Assembly: GCA_937919625.1 (NCBI GenBank)
Contig: CALFRK010000061.1
Coordinates: 28,028 to 92,027, forward strand
Length of the DNA: 64,000 nt
Direction of reading: 5' to 3'
DNA from: an uncultured Ilumatobacter sp.
GTDB taxonomy: Bacteria; Actinomycetota; Acidimicrobiia; Acidimicrobiales; Ilumatobacteraceae
Part shown: positions 1 to 8,387 of the stretch, piece by piece
How positions within the stretch are numbered: position 1 is the first letter of the stretch
How the letters are laid out: the number at the start of each line of letters is the position of its first letter
Notes under the pieces: generated by a model
What the model was told of the DNA's origin: nothing
The model's input: the letters and a program-made list of their open reading frames with translations, nothing else
Database searches by the model: none
Position numbers and translations under genes: made by a program

Positions 1-422
1 CTGTGGTCGGGCTGGCTGCGTGCGGCGATGACGGCAACGACGGCACGTCACCATTTGCCAGGATCCCAGGGGGACCGGCGGCCGAGGCTGCGCCGGCGGA
101 GGAGCCTGCTGCGGTTGAGGTGATCATCATCCCTGAGGCTTGGGATCCGACGAACGCCGATATCGCGTTCTCACCAAACGTGGTCACGGTCAAGGTCGGC
201 GACACCGTCACGTGGAGCAACACCGACACCTTGTTCCATACCGTGATATCGGGCACGAGTACCGGCGAGCCGGGCAAGACGGGCACTCCCGATGGTCTGT
301 TCGACTCGGGTGAGGTGCAGGCCGGCGAGTTGTTCGAGCGCACGTTCGACGAAGCCGGCACGTTCACCTACTTCTGCACGCCACACCCATGGATGATTGG
401 CGAGGTCATCGTCACCGGCTGA
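1..422 (+). CDS. Cupredoxin-like lipoprotein, 5' partial
   Basis: This is the C-terminal part of a secreted blue-copper (plastocyanin/azurin-like) protein. The visible part begins with a lipobox-like LAAC only seven residues from the edge of the frame, so the signal peptide start lies before the window and the GTG at base 3 is probably not the true start. An Ala/Pro/Glu-rich linker follows, then one cupredoxin domain (about residues 38-139). Counting from the GTG codon, the four type-1 copper ligands are all visible: H79 (in LFHTV), C125, H128 and M131 (CTPHPWM). It should be a membrane-tethered, outward-facing electron carrier. The redox partner is unknown, and the next gene gives no hint. 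Confidence 0.85.
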   Translation, partial: VVGLAACGDDGNDGTSPFARIPGGPAAEAAPAEEPAAVEVIIIPEAWDPTNADIAFSPNVVTVKVGDTVTWSNTDTLFHTVISGTSTGEPGKTGTPDGLFDSGEVQAGELFERTFDEAGTFTYFCTPHPWMIGEVIVTG

Positions 423-601
423 GCCGAACTACACGCCGGCCACATGCCCCCGCCGACCAAGCTCCCCACCGGGGGGGGTGACAGAGGGCTCTGGCGGGCT
501 GTTGTTCGTCGTGCTGAAGGATCACTGCACGGTGGGTCGATCCGCCCGGCCGCGGTGTGCGTCATCAAGGGCGCTCAGATGTCACGCGGATCGGAGGTTC
601 G

Positions 602-1858
602 ATGACGGTCGTGTTGATCATGACGTCTTTGCTGATCGCATGCGGCGTTGCGTTGGTCTGGTGGGCGCGACGTCCGGGGCGAGCGACTACGTCACGGGTG
701 GCCGGCGTCGGGATGGGGGCTTTGGTGGCCTCCGTAGCAGCGATCGTGCTGTCGGTCTCGGTGTGGGCGCAAACCGCAACCGATACCTCTCAGTTGGCGC
801 CGGCGATCGTGTGGGGCGACTCGAGCTTCGGCGACCAGTTCCGGTTTCCGTCGAGACCATTCGAGCCGGCAGCCGATCCGGTTGTGTTCACTCCGGTGGA
901 TGGACCCCCCATCGATACGGTCTTCGCCGATCCGTCCGGTGGGTCGTTCGGAGACACACTCGAGTCAAATGGCACCACGGCGTTCATCGTGCTGCACGGC
1001 AACGATTTGCTGTACGAGCGCTACTTCAACGGTTCGAACCACGATGCCGTGCAGACTTCGTTCTCGGTCGCCAAATCGTTCACGGCGACGCTGGTCGGAA
1101 TTGCGATCGACGGGGGCTTGATCGCTGGGCTCGACGACCCGATTACGAAATACATCCCTGAGTTGTCGCAACGCGACACCCGGTTCGGCGACATCACGTT
1201 GCTGCACCTGATCACGATGTCGTCGGGGCTCGCATTCCGCGAGGGGTCGTCGCCGTGGGCCGACCCCGCCAACACCTACTACGCCAGCGATCTCAGGTCG
1301 GCGGCGCTGACCAAGACGTCGGTCGAACGACCGCCGGGCGAAGAGTTCAACTTCAACGATTGGAACGTCATCCTGCTTGGCTTCGTGCTGGAGCGGGCAA
1401 CCGGCATGTCGGTGTCGGACTACATGCAAGCCAGCTTGTGGCAACCGATGGGAGCTGAGGCCGAGGGCTCATGGAGCCTCGACAGCGAGGCCTCTGGGTT
1501 CGAGAAGATGTTCGTCGGGATCAACGGGCGAGCGATCGACTTTGCCAAGCTCGGATGGCTGTACCTCCACGACGGGCACAACGGCGCTGCCCAGGTCGTT
1601 TCGTCCGACTTCGTCGCCCAGGCCACTCGCAACGACGTCGACACCGACCCGGCATCGCAGTACCAGTACCTGTGGTGGCTCGATGAACAACGCCCCGGCA
1701 CGTTCTTTGCCAACGGTGATCATTGTCGACAGATCTATGTCGACCCCGGTGCCGAGCTTGTGATCGTTCGCCACGGAAGCAGATGCGGCGATGTCGACTG
1801 GATCGACTTGATGGGCGAACTGGCTGACTGGTTGGAGCCACAACTGGGCGAACCGTGA
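602..1858 (+). CDS. Membrane-anchored serine hydrolase (beta-lactamase family)
   Basis: A 418-aa class C beta-lactamase-like (penicillin-binding-protein fold) hydrolase. The ATG at 602 is chosen because GGAGG lies just upstream (593-597); the frame is open back to 557 but nothing supports that start. Two hydrophobic segments (about 3-21 and 35-57) anchor the protein, and the catalytic domain follows outside the membrane. The nucleophile and general base are S155 and K158 in SFSVAKS. The second motif is the unusual FNDWN around 245 instead of YxN, and the third looks like HGS near the C-terminus instead of KTG. Family members are esterases, peptidases or 6-aminohexanoate-dimer hydrolases rather than true beta-lactamases, so the substrate cannot be read from sequence. 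Confidence 0.85.
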   Translation: MTVVLIMTSLLIACGVALVWWARRPGRATTSRVAGVGMGALVASVAAIVLSVSVWAQTATDTSQLAPAIVWGDSSFGDQFRFPSRPFEPAADPVVFTPVDGPPIDTVFADPSGGSFGDTLESNGTTAFIVLHGNDLLYERYFNGSNHDAVQTSFSVAKSFTATLVGIAIDGGLIAGLDDPITKYIPELSQRDTRFGDITLLHLITMSSGLAFREGSSPWADPANTYYASDLRSAALTKTSVERPPGEEFNFNDWNVILLGFVLERATGMSVSDYMQASLWQPMGAEAEGSWSLDSEASGFEKMFVGINGRAIDFAKLGWLYLHDGHNGAAQVVSSDFVAQATRNDVDTDPASQYQYLWWLDEQRPGTFFANGDHCRQIYVDPGAELVIVRHGSRCGDVDWIDLMGELADWLEPQLGEP

Positions 1859-1906
1859 TCGCCATCGATCATGCTTGTGAAGCCTTCTCCTGATTGAATC
1901 ACGGGT

Positions 1907-3022
1907 GTGCCGCTGATCTCCTCGCTGGGCCTCGGTGACGACTGGCTCGACATCACATGGGACGATCGCGTGACCAGCCGCTACCCGTGGCTGTGGTTGC
2001 GTGACCATGCACACGACGAGGCGACGCTGCACCCGGTCACACAGCAGCGGCAGCTGCATACCGCAGGTGTCCGCCACGATCTGCGCGGCACCACCGTCCG
2101 CGTCGTTGGCGATCAGGTCGAGGTGGCGTGGAGCGACAATACTCCGGCATCGCATCTGCCGATCGAGTTTCTCGCTTCGTTCCGTACACCCGGACCGGCC
2201 AACATCGATGTGCCCACCGAACGGGTGTTGTGGGATGCAGAGATCATCGATGAGCAGTGGCCCAGCATCGAGCACGAGACCGTGATGGCCGGCGACGAAG
2301 GCATCGCGAGCTGGCTCGATCTTGTCGCTACCTATGGATTCGCGATGGTGGTCGGAACGCCACCGACGATCGAGGCCACCGAGGCGTTGGTACGTCGCGT
2401 CGGATATGTACGCGAAACGATCTTCGGTGGCTTCTGGGACTTCCAGGCCGACCTCTCCAAAGCCGACACCGCCTACACCAACCTCGAGCTGCTTCCCCAT
2501 ACCGACGGCACGTATAGCCACGACGCTCCGGGCCTGCAGCTGCTGCACTGTCTGATGTTCGATGGTGAGGGCGGCGAATCGACGATGGTCGACGGGTTCC
2601 GGATCGCATCCGAACTGCGTGCCAGCGAGCCCGAGCTGTACCAGGTGCTGGCGACCGTGAATGTGCCCGGACAGTACCTCGGCGACGGTTCGCATCTCAT
2701 GGCCGGCCGCCCCGTGTTTCGCCACGACCATCTCGGCGCCCTCGCACAGGTGTCGTTCAACAACGGCGACCGAGCGCCCTTCCTGCTGCCGCCGCCGCAG
2801 ATGGATGCCTTTTACGAAGCGCTACGTGCCTTCGAGGCGCTTGCCAACGACCATGCGCTCCAGTGGCGCAGGGTGAACCGACCGGGCACAGCGATGCTGT
2901 TCGACAATTGGCGCGTACTCCACGGGCGCGCCGCCTACACCGGCAATCGCCATTTGTGCGGTGCCTATGTCAACCGCGAGGACTACGAGAGCCGCCGCCG
3001 CCTGCTGCGCTCGCGAGGTTGA
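1907..3022 (+). CDS. TauD/TfdA-family Fe(II)/2-oxoglutarate dioxygenase (gamma-butyrobetaine hydroxylase-like)
   Basis: A 371-aa protein with the layout of gamma-butyrobetaine/trimethyllysine hydroxylases: a small N-terminal DUF971-like domain (about 10-95, with WLRDHAHDE) and a C-terminal TauD jelly-roll domain. The iron-binding facial triad is visible as H198 and D200 (PHTDGTY) and H339 (VLHGRAAY), followed by the 2-oxoglutarate-binding Arg region. It starts at GTG 1907 after a 48-bp gap. The family uses O2 and 2-oxoglutarate to hydroxylate a carnitine precursor or a related quaternary amine; a taurine-type substrate is also possible. No carnitine genes are adjacent, so the substrate is open. 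Confidence 0.85.
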   Translation: MPLISSLGLGDDWLDITWDDRVTSRYPWLWLRDHAHDEATLHPVTQQRQLHTAGVRHDLRGTTVRVVGDQVEVAWSDNTPASHLPIEFLASFRTPGPANIDVPTERVLWDAEIIDEQWPSIEHETVMAGDEGIASWLDLVATYGFAMVVGTPPTIEATEALVRRVGYVRETIFGGFWDFQADLSKADTAYTNLELLPHTDGTYSHDAPGLQLLHCLMFDGEGGESTMVDGFRIASELRASEPELYQVLATVNVPGQYLGDGSHLMAGRPVFRHDHLGALAQVSFNNGDRAPFLLPPPQMDAFYEALRAFEALANDHALQWRRVNRPGTAMLFDNWRVLHGRAAYTGNRHLCGAYVNREDYESRRRLLRSRG

Positions 3023-3057
3023 CCGACATGTGGTGGGTGGAAGTATGGGTGTAATCA

Positions 3058-3063
3058 TATAAT
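3058..3063 (+). promoter_or_regulatory. Consensus -10 box of a leaderless promoter
   Basis: A perfect TATAAT sits nine bases before the ATG at 3073, and no ribosome-binding site lies between them. That spacing puts the transcription start at or next to the A of the start codon, as in actinobacterial leaderless genes. I see no good -35 element. The 12 bases at 3053-3064 match 11 of 12 in the right part of the MarR operator at 6211-6222, which also carries a -10-like hexamer. Confidence 0.6.
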
Positions 3064-3072
3064 CTTACTTAC

Positions 3073-3591
3073 ATGACAACAACTTCATCAGACATCTCCG
3101 CATGGTTCAGCGGACGCCTACCGGCGGAATGGACCCAACATGCAGTACCGACCGTCGTCGTCGACCGCGAAGAGATCACGGTCACGCTCGACATCGCTCC
3201 CCCGACCGTCAACGACGACGCCACCGATACTGCCCGCTCCGAGGCAGCCGCTGGACGGATCGCCGGGTTCCGTGACGACACCCGCGAACAAAGGATGGCG
3301 ATTGCTCGCGAGGCTGAGCACCGCTTCGAGCGAAAAGTGGCGTGGGGTGTCAGCACCGACGGCCAAACCGCACTGTTCACGCATATCGCCGTACCAGCCA
3401 TGACCCGACTACGCCAGCCCGAACGGCAGGTGCTCGACACCCTGATCGCTGCCGGCGTTGCCAGGTCACGCGCCGACGCACTGGCCTGGTGCGTCAAGCT
3501 GGTTGGGCAACACACCGACGACTGGTTGACCGACCTGCGACGAGCGATCGACGACGTCGAACGAATCCGCGCCGAAGGCCCGTCGGTCTGA
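3073..3591 (+). CDS. Conserved hypothetical protein, 172 aa
   Basis: I do not recognise a named family. The protein is soluble and charged, with no signal peptide or membrane segment. The first 60 residues look like beta strands, and residues 75-170 are predicted helical, ending in ADALAWCVKLVGQHTDDWLTD and a charged helix. Codon use and amino-acid content match the neighbours, so it is a real gene rather than a shadow. It is probably translated from a leaderless mRNA (TATAAT at 3058). It faces the SDR gene at 3671 tail to tail across a short hairpin. The shared AATCATA(C/T)AATC motif hints at control by the nearby MarR protein, but that is weak. Confidence 0.7.
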   Translation: MTTTSSDISAWFSGRLPAEWTQHAVPTVVVDREEITVTLDIAPPTVNDDATDTARSEAAAGRIAGFRDDTREQRMAIAREAEHRFERKVAWGVSTDGQTALFTHIAVPAMTRLRQPERQVLDTLIAAGVARSRADALAWCVKLVGQHTDDWLTDLRRAIDDVERIRAEGPSV

Positions 3592-3638
3592 ATATGTAGC
3601 GCCTGCCAGAGGCCGCCGGCGAGAGCCGGGCTGGAACA

Positions 3639-3659
3639 CGGCCCGACCTCGCCGGGCCG
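3639..3659. terminator. GC-rich hairpin between convergent genes
   Basis: CGGCCCG (3639-3645) and CGGGCCG (3653-3659) form a perfect 7-bp stem with a 7-base loop, midway between two genes that end facing each other. There is no U-tract on either side, so it would be a weak bidirectional terminator at best. Confidence 0.4.
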
Positions 3660-3670
3660 GTACGTCAGGC

Positions 3671-4450
3671 CTATTTCGGTGGCATCCGGATCCCGCCGTC
3701 GACGCGAATCGTCTGGGCGTTCATGTATGGGTTGGTGATCAGGTCGAGCACCATGAAGGCCAGCTCCTCCGAACTGCCAAGCCGCTTCGGAAACAACACC
3801 GACTGGCCGAGGTGATTCTTAAACGCCTCGGAAGCCTCGCCTTCGCCATAGATCGGGGTGTCGATCAGACCGGGTGCCACGGTGTTGACGCGGACACCGA
3901 TGGCCGACAGGTCACGGGCTATCGGCAAGGTCATACCGACCACGCCGCCCTTCGACGCCGAGTAGGCGGCCTGGCCGATCTGGCCGTCGAACGCGGCGAC
4001 CGACGCCATGTTGACGATCGCCCCACGCTGACCGTCGGCATCGAGCGGATCGGTCTTGGCCATCGCTGCTGCCGCTAAGCGCAGCATGTTGAACGTGCCG
4101 AGCAAGTTGATCTTGATCACGAAATCAAAATCGCTCTGCGCCATCGGGTCGTTGTTGCGATCGACCGTGCGTCCGGCTCGGCCAAGGCCAGCTGAGTTGA
4201 CGAGCGCCCGCAGAGGACCCATCTCCGATGCGGCAGCGACGGCCGCAGCACCGTCTTGCTCGCTGGAGACGTCGCACTTGACGAACAGGCCACCGATTTC
4301 GGAAGCGACGACCTGACCGCGCTCTTCCTGAAGGTCGGCGATCACAACTCGCGAGCCCAGCGCGGCCAGCTGGCGGGCACACGCCTCACCAATCCCGGAC
4401 GCACCGCCCGTGACAATCGAAGACGAGCCTTCGAGATTCATTCTGGGCAT
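3671..4450 (-). CDS. SDR oxidoreductase, probable 3-hydroxyacyl-CoA dehydrogenase type II
   Basis: A 259-aa classical short-chain dehydrogenase with the NAD-binding TGGASGIG near the N-terminus, NSAG, a YSASK active site and the IRVDGG C-terminal motif. The sequence between the motifs (DSLDADGQRGAIVNMASVAAFDGQIGQ-like) resembles HSD17B10-type 3-hydroxy-2-methylacyl/3-hydroxyacyl-CoA dehydrogenases. The ATG at 4450 overlaps the stop of the upstream thiolase by one base (TGATG), which is the reason for choosing it over the longer open frame up to 4579. Together with the thiolase it would carry out the last two beta-oxidation steps; the whole run marR-thiolase-SDR is translationally coupled. Confidence 0.85.
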   Translation of the reverse strand: MPRMNLEGSSSIVTGGASGIGEACARQLAALGSRVVIADLQEERGQVVASEIGGLFVKCDVSSEQDGAAAVAAASEMGPLRALVNSAGLGRAGRTVDRNNDPMAQSDFDFVIKINLLGTFNMLRLAAAAMAKTDPLDADGQRGAIVNMASVAAFDGQIGQAAYSASKGGVVGMTLPIARDLSAIGVRVNTVAPGLIDTPIYGEGEASEAFKNHLGQSVLFPKRLGSSEELAFMVLDLITNPYMNAQTIRVDGGIRMPPK

Positions 4451-5616
4451 CAGCTGAGCCTTTCGATGATGGTTGCATTGGCGAGCCCGCCGCCTTCGCA
4501 CATGGTCTGTAGACCGTAACGACCACCGGTGCGCTCGAGTTCGTTGAGCAGTGTCGTCATCAGCTTGGCTCCCGAGCAACCCAGCGGGTGACCGAGGGCG
4601 ATCGCGCCGCCGTTGACGTTGGTCTTGGCGAGATCGGTGCCGTGCACTTTCTGCCAGGCCAAAACAACCGAAGCAAACGCCTCGTTGACCTCGAACAGGT
4701 CGATGTCGTCGATTGACAACCCCGAGCGCTCGAGCACCTTCTCGGTCGCCGGAATCGGGCCTTTGAGCATCGTGACGGGGTCGGTGCCGACCACGGCAAA
4801 GGTGTGAAAGCGGGCTCGCGGGGTGAGCCCGAGTTCGGCGGCCCGTTGCTCGCTCATCACCAGCACGGCCGAAGCGCCGTCGCTGATTTGCGACGAGTTG
4901 CCGGCAGTGACCTTGCCGCCTTCCTTGAACGCAGGCTTCAGGTTGGCCAGCGTCTCGGGCGTGGTGCCTTCGCGGATTCCCTCGTCAGCGGTCATCATCA
5001 CCGTGACGCCGTCGATCACGACAGGGACGGGAACGATTTCGCGTTCAAAGCGGCCTTCGGCGGTTGCCTGAGCGGCGCGGCGCTGGCTCTCGGCGCCGAA
5101 GGCGTCTAGGTCTTCGCGTGTCAGGCCATACTCGTCGGCGATCATCTCGGCTCCAACACCTTGCATCGGCAGGCCTGTGGCCTCGTACCTCTTCATCATC
5201 GACTTGGGGAACGGAAACCCCATGTCTTTCACGATCGAGGCACCCATCGGGGTGCGAGTCATCACCTCGACACCGGCGGCGACCACGATGTCGTAGGCGC
5301 CGGCCATCACACCTTGAGCAGCAAAGTGGAGCGCCTGCTGACTGGAGCCGCATTGACGGTCGACCGTGGTGGCGGGAACCGTTTCGGGCCAACCGGCGGC
5401 GAGCACCGCGTTGCGACCGATATTGAGCGACTGCTCACCGACCTGCATGACACAGCCCATGATGACGTCGTCGACCATTGACGGATCGAGACCGTTGCGC
5501 TCCTCGATCGCCTTGAGCACGTGAGCTGCAAGGTCGGCGGGGTGCCAATCCTTCAGTTTCCCGTTGCGGCGGCCTCCAGGCGTCCGCACGGCATCGACAA
5601 TGACAGCGCTGATCAT
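4450..5616 (-). CDS. Acetyl-CoA C-acyltransferase (thiolase)
   Basis: A 388-aa thiolase of normal length. The acyl-accepting cysteine is C89 in DRQCGSS; the C-terminal catalytic pair is H343 (GHPLGCSG) and C373 (MCEGGG). It cleaves 3-ketoacyl-CoA with CoA to give acetyl-CoA, completing a beta-oxidation cycle. Its ATG overlaps the stop of marR in an ATGA arrangement (5613-5616), and its own stop touches the start of the SDR gene, so the three genes form one coupled operon driven from the marR promoter. The presence of a dedicated MarR regulator suggests that acyl-CoA or an aromatic/steroid-like precursor induces the operon; that is inference. Confidence 0.92.
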   Translation of the reverse strand: MISAVIVDAVRTPGGRRNGKLKDWHPADLAAHVLKAIEERNGLDPSMVDDVIMGCVMQVGEQSLNIGRNAVLAAGWPETVPATTVDRQCGSSQQALHFAAQGVMAGAYDIVVAAGVEVMTRTPMGASIVKDMGFPFPKSMMKRYEATGLPMQGVGAEMIADEYGLTREDLDAFGAESQRRAAQATAEGRFEREIVPVPVVIDGVTVMMTADEGIREGTTPETLANLKPAFKEGGKVTAGNSSQISDGASAVLVMSEQRAAELGLTPRARFHTFAVVGTDPVTMLKGPIPATEKVLERSGLSIDDIDLFEVNEAFASVVLAWQKVHGTDLAKTNVNGGAIALGHPLGCSGAKLMTTLLNELERTGGRYGLQTMCEGGGLANATIIERLS

Positions 5617-6200
5617 GTTGTTGCTCCCTGTGAAGTTTGTTGGGGTGAAGTTTGTTGGGGTGAAGTTTGTTGGGGTGAAGTTTGTTGGGGTGAAGAGCTG
5701 GGGGCCGACATGGACCGATGAAGATTTTTCTGCAGCCGAACGAGCAGACCGGCCAATGCCTGACGCTCCGACCGCGAGATTCCGGCCCGCAGCTCGGCTC
5801 GCAGCACCTGATCGACGTCGACGATCGACGCGGCCAGCGTGGCGCCCAACTCGGTGATCGCCAACATCCAGACGCGGCGATCGTCGGGATCGGGCTGGCG
5901 TTCGACAAGACCGAGTGCCTGAAGGCGATCGACCTGGGTGCCGGTGACGGCGCGACCCTGGTCGAGGTGTTCGGCAGCACGGGTTTGATTGATCGGACCG
6001 AACTCACCGATATACGACAGCAGGCTGGCAAGGCTGAGCGTGAGGCCGAGCGGAGCCAGGCGCTCGTCGTAGGCGGCACGAATCGCATCGGCCGTCGCCA
6101 TCAAGGTGCTCTCGACCCGCAGCCATGGCGGAGCGTCAAGTTCGTGCGCCGGATTTCCGGTGGCAACCCGCTTTGGACTCGTCGCATTTGTGATCGCCAT
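5613..6200 (-). CDS. MarR-family transcriptional regulator with a tandem-repeat tail
   Basis: A 195-aa winged-helix regulator. The DNA-binding core (about 55-120) has the MarR hallmarks: LLSYIGEFGPINQTRAAEHLDQGRAV, then recognition helix and the DRR wing (DPDDRRVW). The dimerisation helices follow. The last 27 residues are four copies of PQQTS made by a 15-bp tandem repeat, outside the normal MarR fold and probably disordered. Start: ATG at 6200 lies directly against a perfect palindrome (6201-6222), and a TATGAT hexamer inside the palindrome sits 11 bases before the ATG, so the mRNA is probably leaderless and autorepressed. The same operator would control the divergent acyl-CoA dehydrogenase. 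Confidence 0.9.
   Translation of the reverse strand: MAITNATSPKRVATGNPAHELDAPPWLRVESTLMATADAIRAAYDERLAPLGLTLSLASLLSYIGEFGPINQTRAAEHLDQGRAVTGTQVDRLQALGLVERQPDPDDRRVWMLAITELGATLAASIVDVDQVLRAELRAGISRSERQALAGLLVRLQKNLHRSMSAPSSSPQQTSPQQTSPQQTSPQQTSQGATT
5631..5690 (+). repeat. Four copies of a 15-bp tandem repeat in marR
   Basis: Four identical units TGAAGTTTGTTGGGG (plus strand) run head to tail, followed by a 5-base partial unit. Read on the minus strand they encode PQQTS four times. The unit length is a multiple of three, so copy-number change would lengthen or shorten the MarR tail without a frameshift. The repeat also lies just before the thiolase start (5616). Confidence 0.95.
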
Positions 6201-6222
6201 GATTGTATGGAATCATACAATC
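6201..6222. promoter_or_regulatory. Palindromic MarR-type operator between marR and acyl-CoA dehydrogenase
   Basis: GATTGTATG (6201-6209) and CATACAATC (6214-6222) are perfect 9-bp inverted arms around GAAT. The size and symmetry fit a MarR dimer site. It abuts the marR start codon, and on the plus strand it contains TACAAT (6216-6221), a plausible -10 for the divergent gene at 6283. Binding would block both promoters. Confidence 0.75.
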
Positions 6223-6282
6223 AGAGGTCATACGGCTACCAAATCTTTGCTAACCGTCCGACAGGAAGCACCAGGAGTATTG

Positions 6283-7485
6283 ATGACCGACACGAAACTC
6301 TCCGCCGAACAGGGCGAAGCTTTCGCCGTTCGCTGCCGCGCGTTCCTCACCGAGCACGCCAAGCCGGGCCGCCGCAGCAGCATTCCAGCCGCCAAAGAAT
6401 TCCAAGGCAAACTGGCCGACGCTGGGCTGGCCGGACTCACATTTCCCAAGCAGTACGGCGGAGCTGGCCTCACCAGCGAACACGAGCGGATCTGGCGTTC
6501 GGCTGCCGCCGAGTTTCCGCCGATGACAAGTGCGTTCATCATCAGCCACGGTATGTGCCTGCCGATGCTCAACGAGTTCGGTACCGACGATCAAAAGCAG
6601 CGCTTCCTGGCCGACAACATCGCAGCTAGAACGATGTGGTGCCAGATGTTTTCCGAGCCGGGTGCCGGGTCAGACGTGGCCAGCCTGCAAACGAAGGCCG
6701 AACGCGACGGCGACGAGTGGATTCTGAACGGGCAGAAGGTGTGGACGACGCTCGCCCACGAGAGCGACTACGGGATTCTCATTGCCCGCACCGACCCCGA
6801 GCAGACAAAGCACGCTGGCATATCGATGTTCATCCTCGATATGCGAGCGCCCGGCGTCGAGATTCGTCCGATCCACCAGATCGATGGCGGTCGGCACTTC
6901 AACGAGGTGTTCTTCACCGACGTGCGGATTCCCGTCGACAATCTCGTCGGCGAGTACAACAACGGCTGGCGTCAGGCCACGGCCATGCTGATGTACGAAC
7001 GGGTGGCGATCGGCTCTGCCGGGTCGGGTGCAGTGAGCCAACCGATGTACGACGTATTACTCGCCGCCGCTCGCTCGGCCGGACGCGTCGACGACCCGGT
7101 CGTGCGCGATCAGTTGATGGAGATCTACTCGATGGAGACCACCAAATCGCTGGTCGCGATGCGCACCCGCGCCGAAATGAAGGCTGGCAAGGCGCCTGGC
7201 CCCGGTGGTTCACTGGGCAAGCTTTACGGCTCGGTTATCTCGTGGCGCTTCCGCGAGATCGCGATGGAGATCGCTGGTGCCGGCAGCCAGGCTTGGGATC
7301 CGACCAACGGCCGAGCCGGCGATTTGCAGACCACTGTGATCGGCTCGTTCTCCAGCAGCATCGCCGGCGGCACCGACGAGATCCAGCGCAACATCATCGG
7401 CGACCGAGTGCTCGGTCTCCCCCGCGACATCAGTGTCGACTCCGGCGTCCCTTTCAAAGACCTCAAACTCGCCGCCACCCGCTGA
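6283..7485 (+). CDS. Acyl-CoA dehydrogenase
   Basis: A 400-aa FAD-dependent acyl-CoA dehydrogenase of standard length. The N-terminal helical domain is followed by the beta-domain signatures MFSEPGAGSDVASL and WTTLAHESDYGILIART, and the C-terminal helical domain ends with the FAD/substrate motif GGTDEIQRNIIGDRVLGLP. The ATG at 6283 is preceded by AGGAG (6273-6277); the open frame upstream to 6106 crosses the operator and is not used. It introduces the alpha-beta double bond of an acyl-CoA and passes electrons to ETF. Being divergent from marR-thiolase-SDR across one operator, it is likely the first enzyme of the same pathway. Confidence 0.92.
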   Translation: MTDTKLSAEQGEAFAVRCRAFLTEHAKPGRRSSIPAAKEFQGKLADAGLAGLTFPKQYGGAGLTSEHERIWRSAAAEFPPMTSAFIISHGMCLPMLNEFGTDDQKQRFLADNIAARTMWCQMFSEPGAGSDVASLQTKAERDGDEWILNGQKVWTTLAHESDYGILIARTDPEQTKHAGISMFILDMRAPGVEIRPIHQIDGGRHFNEVFFTDVRIPVDNLVGEYNNGWRQATAMLMYERVAIGSAGSGAVSQPMYDVLLAAARSAGRVDDPVVRDQLMEIYSMETTKSLVAMRTRAEMKAGKAPGPGGSLGKLYGSVISWRFREIAMEIAGAGSQAWDPTNGRAGDLQTTVIGSFSSSIAGGTDEIQRNIIGDRVLGLPRDISVDSGVPFKDLKLAATR

Positions 7486-7492
7486 ACCACGT

Positions 7493-8194
7493 TCATGTTG
7501 GTGGTTGTGGGGCGCTGCTGAAGGTCGGGCTAAGGTGTGAGGTGTCGTTGAAACAGCGCACGATCCAGCGGTCGGCGGTGACCACGAGATGTGAGATCGA
7601 GGCGTTGTCGGCACCGTTGAAGGCGAAACCCGATCCGCCCGTGGCGATCTTCATGACCTGACCGATAACGCCGCCGTGGACGACCGCGACCACCAGTTGA
7701 TCCGGGTGGGCGGCGGCGATCCGCTCGATTCCGCCCCGCACTCGGGCCTCGAACTCAGTGGCCGGTTCGGCGTTGGGAATCACGTCCCAACGTTGCTCGG
7801 CAAACATCTGCAAGGCGATCGGGTCGCCGTCGGCGATCTTGTGGCGCAACAGTCCGCCCTCCCAGTCGCCGAGGAAGACCTCACGCAGATCGCCCTCGAC
7901 TGTTGCCTGCAGACCGATCTCGGCCAGCAGCGGCGCCGCTGTTTGATGCGTGCGGATCAGCGTCGTCACATAGACCGCGGCGATCCGCTCGCCCGTCGAC
8001 ACCAAACGTTTGGCGACCTGCACAGCTTGAACGCGTCCATCCGGGTGGAGCGGGGGGTCTGCGTGGCCGCCCACGAGCGGGAACGATCCACCCTCGATCA
8101 ATGGCGCCGACTCACCGTGGCGAACGAGCAGAATCTCGCATGCCCCTTGCGTCGGCGCAAAACGAGGTTGACGAAACTCCCGCCGATCTGCCAT
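7493..8194 (-). CDS. Histidine phosphatase (phosphoglycerate-mutase-like) family protein
   Basis: A 233-aa branch-1 histidine phosphatase. The catalytic LVRHGES motif is near the start (H26), with the second core elements TTLIRTHQTA, a DWEGG segment and the C-terminal VVHGGVIG histidine. I place the start at ATG 8194, which leaves a short 18-residue lead-in before the core. The open frame continues to 8422, but that extension is Arg/Pro-rich and looks non-coding. The family includes phosphoglycerate mutases, alpha-ribazole phosphatases and broad phosphatases; the sequence does not distinguish them. It converges on the acyl-CoA dehydrogenase, with only 7 bp between the two stops. Confidence 0.8.
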   Translation of the reverse strand: MADRREFRQPRFAPTQGACEILLVRHGESAPLIEGGSFPLVGGHADPPLHPDGRVQAVQVAKRLVSTGERIAAVYVTTLIRTHQTAAPLLAEIGLQATVEGDLREVFLGDWEGGLLRHKIADGDPIALQMFAEQRWDVIPNAEPATEFEARVRGGIERIAAAHPDQLVVAVVHGGVIGQVMKIATGGSGFAFNGADNASISHLVVTADRWIVRCFNDTSHLSPTFSSAPQPPT

Positions 8195-8387
8195 CCAACC
8201 GACCGTACTGCGACCGACAGCCGGAACGGCAGCCGGGATCTCTGGCCGGCGAAGCAGTGCGTTGGGGTGCGACGCGGGTTGGTTGTTGGCTCGGCTCCTC
8301 AGCTCACGCCCGGCCACGGCCGGCAGAATTGTCAGAGCCTTTCGATGATGATCGCGGGGGCCATGCCGGCGGCGGCGCGAATCCTGC

